A stretch of 42,418 bases of DNA, taken from contig NZ_POUB01000027.1 in NCBI RefSeq assembly GCF_003236335.1, forward strand, positions 1 through 42,418, read 5' to 3'. The DNA is from Micromonospora deserti (GTDB lineage: Bacteria; Actinomycetota; Actinomycetes; Mycobacteriales; Micromonosporaceae). Below, in pieces: positions 41,650 through 42,418 of the stretch. Each line of letters opens with the position of its first letter. The stretch's first letter is position 1. The position numbers were made by a program, and so were the translations under genes. Below the pieces are notes generated by a model. The model ran no database searches and was not told the DNA's origin. It saw nothing but the letters and a program-made list of their open reading frames with translations.

Positions 41650-42418
41650 TCAGTAGCCGTAGCGGCTCTTGAGGTGACGCCACCAGTCGCGGAGCATCCA
41701 GGCGTCGAACTCGGTGATCGAGCTGGCGCTGCCAGCCTTCATGATGAACCCGCCGACTCCGCTTGGGGTCCAGTCGTAGAAGTCGTCGAGTCCGAACGTA
41801 TGACCGATCTCGTGCAGCAGGATGGTCATGTTCTCGGCGTTGAGGTTGGCCATGAAGTACTCCCGGCCCATCCGCTGACCCCAGTCGCCACCCGCGCCGC
41901 CGCCGAAGCCGTCGGTCAGCCACAGCGACTGGTCGTAGTGCCGGGCGGCGCCGCCGGGACAGTTGGGGTACTGGCCGTTCTGGTTGAAGAACCGACCGCA
42001 GGGCTCGCTGCACTGGGGGGCGTTCTCGCGGATGTTGTTGACGTAGATGTCCACGGAGTTGTCGGTCCACTGCAACTGGTTGCGGTCGCGGACGGCCCAG
42101 CCGACCACCCGGATCGGGACGTTGGTGTAGGGCCAGGCGTTGTGCCCGACCATGACGTCCATCCACTTCTTGTACTGCCGCGCCAGCGTGGCGTGGATCT
42201 GGTCCCGCTGCGTGGCGGTGACCGTGGCCGAGGAGTCCCACCGGACGCAGAAGTTGAGGTAGCCGCCGTTGGCCATGACCTGGTCCCACCCGTAGTTGCG
42301 GAACCCGTACAGATTGCCGTTGTTGTAGGTCTGCTCCACGTGCTGCCACACCTGGTTGAGCGGGGTTACCAGGTGGGCCGGCGGGTTCCAGCCGCTGGTG
42401 GGCGGCGTGGTCGGGGTG
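41650..42418 (-). CDS. Secreted metzincin-type metalloprotease behind a cellulase-style linker, N-terminus outside window
   Basis: The frame enters from the right edge, so the start is not visible. The first visible residues are a Pro/Thr linker (TPTTPPTSGWNPP) of the kind that joins CBM2 modules to catalytic domains in the cellulases of this window. The catalytic part begins at VTPLNQVWQHVEQTYN. It contains the zinc motif HEIGHTFGLDDFYD (two His, catalytic Glu, third ligand Asp or His) and a Met-turn-like block GGFIMKAGSAS, with four Cys in the middle (FCVRW, PQC, EPC, PNC). It is a secreted protease that probably acts near plant polymer. Its partner domain must be read outside the window. 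A hairpin terminator follows the stop. Confidence 0.8.
   Translation of the reverse strand, partial: TPTTPPTSGWNPPAHLVTPLNQVWQHVEQTYNNGNLYGFRNYGWDQVMANGGYLNFCVRWDSSATVTATQRDQIHATLARQYKKWMDVMVGHNAWPYTNVPIRVVGWAVRDRNQLQWTDNSVDIYVNNIRENAPQCSEPCGRFFNQNGQYPNCPGGAARHYDQSLWLTDGFGGGAGGDWGQRMGREYFMANLNAENMTILLHEIGHTFGLDDFYDWTPSGVGGFIMKAGSASSITEFDAWMLRDWWRHLKSRYGY

Overview
The window comes from a very GC-rich actinomycete, most likely a Micromonospora-type member of the Micromonosporaceae (inference). The evidence is strong G/C bias at third codon positions, many GTG/TTG starts, a mycothiol-linked enzyme family, Ala-rich signal peptides, and three secreted polysaccharide hydrolases carrying C-terminal CBM2-type modules. 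No rRNA, tRNA, CRISPR array or intact insertion sequence was found.

Layout. 0-5.3 kb: a truncated lipoprotein gene, a maleylpyruvate-isomerase-like protein, transposase debris, a membrane-anchored unknown, a secreted PQQ-type sugar dehydrogenase and a molybdopterin oxidoreductase. 5.5-9.7 kb: a tightly overlapping operon for an ECF sigma factor, a membrane anti-sigma factor, an ABC ATPase and two membrane proteins. 9.9-14.1 kb: an unknown protein, a hydrolase fragment, an integral membrane protein divergent from a NarL-type two-component pair, and a deleted transposase. 14.3-18.7 kb: a TauE/SafE permease, a PP2C-like protein, and an EamA exporter divergent from a MocR regulator, whose start codons overlap inside an inverted repeat. 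18.7-24.9 kb: a large LuxR-type ATPase regulator divergent from a translationally coupled pair, an LPVTG surface protein and a subtilisin-like protease with six FG-GAP-like repeats.

25-32.2 kb: a permease pseudogene, a GH5 mannanase, a HEAT-repeat remnant, a secreted three-repeat protein, and a GH5 cellulase (Fn3, CBM2) behind a CebR-like operator and followed by two strong hairpins. 32.3-36.6 kb: a Sua5/YciO protein and a nitrilase-family hydrolase set among broken genes, including a LacI-GH43 chimera, a GH62 scrap, an LtrA tail, two hydrolase remnants and a sensor kinase without its ATPase. This looks like an old deletion zone that cost the strain an arabinoxylan cluster. 36.6-39.4 kb: two tandem stand-alone FtsX-ectodomain-like proteins, then a two-gene unit joining a P-loop polynucleotide-kinase-like protein to a Thg1-like 3'-5' nucleotidyltransferase, which is a candidate RNA-repair module. 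39.5-42.4 kb: a GH30 glycosidase with CBM2, and a secreted metalloprotease that runs off the window behind a cellulase-style Pro/Thr linker.

Themes. Much of the window serves extracellular plant-polymer degradation (mannan, cellulose, probably xylan) and surface or secreted proteolysis, interleaved with regulatory pairs and decaying DNA. The best candidates for a little-described system are the kinase/Thg1-like operon, the duplicated FtsX-ectodomain genes, the LPVTG-protein/protease pair and the three-repeat secreted protein.
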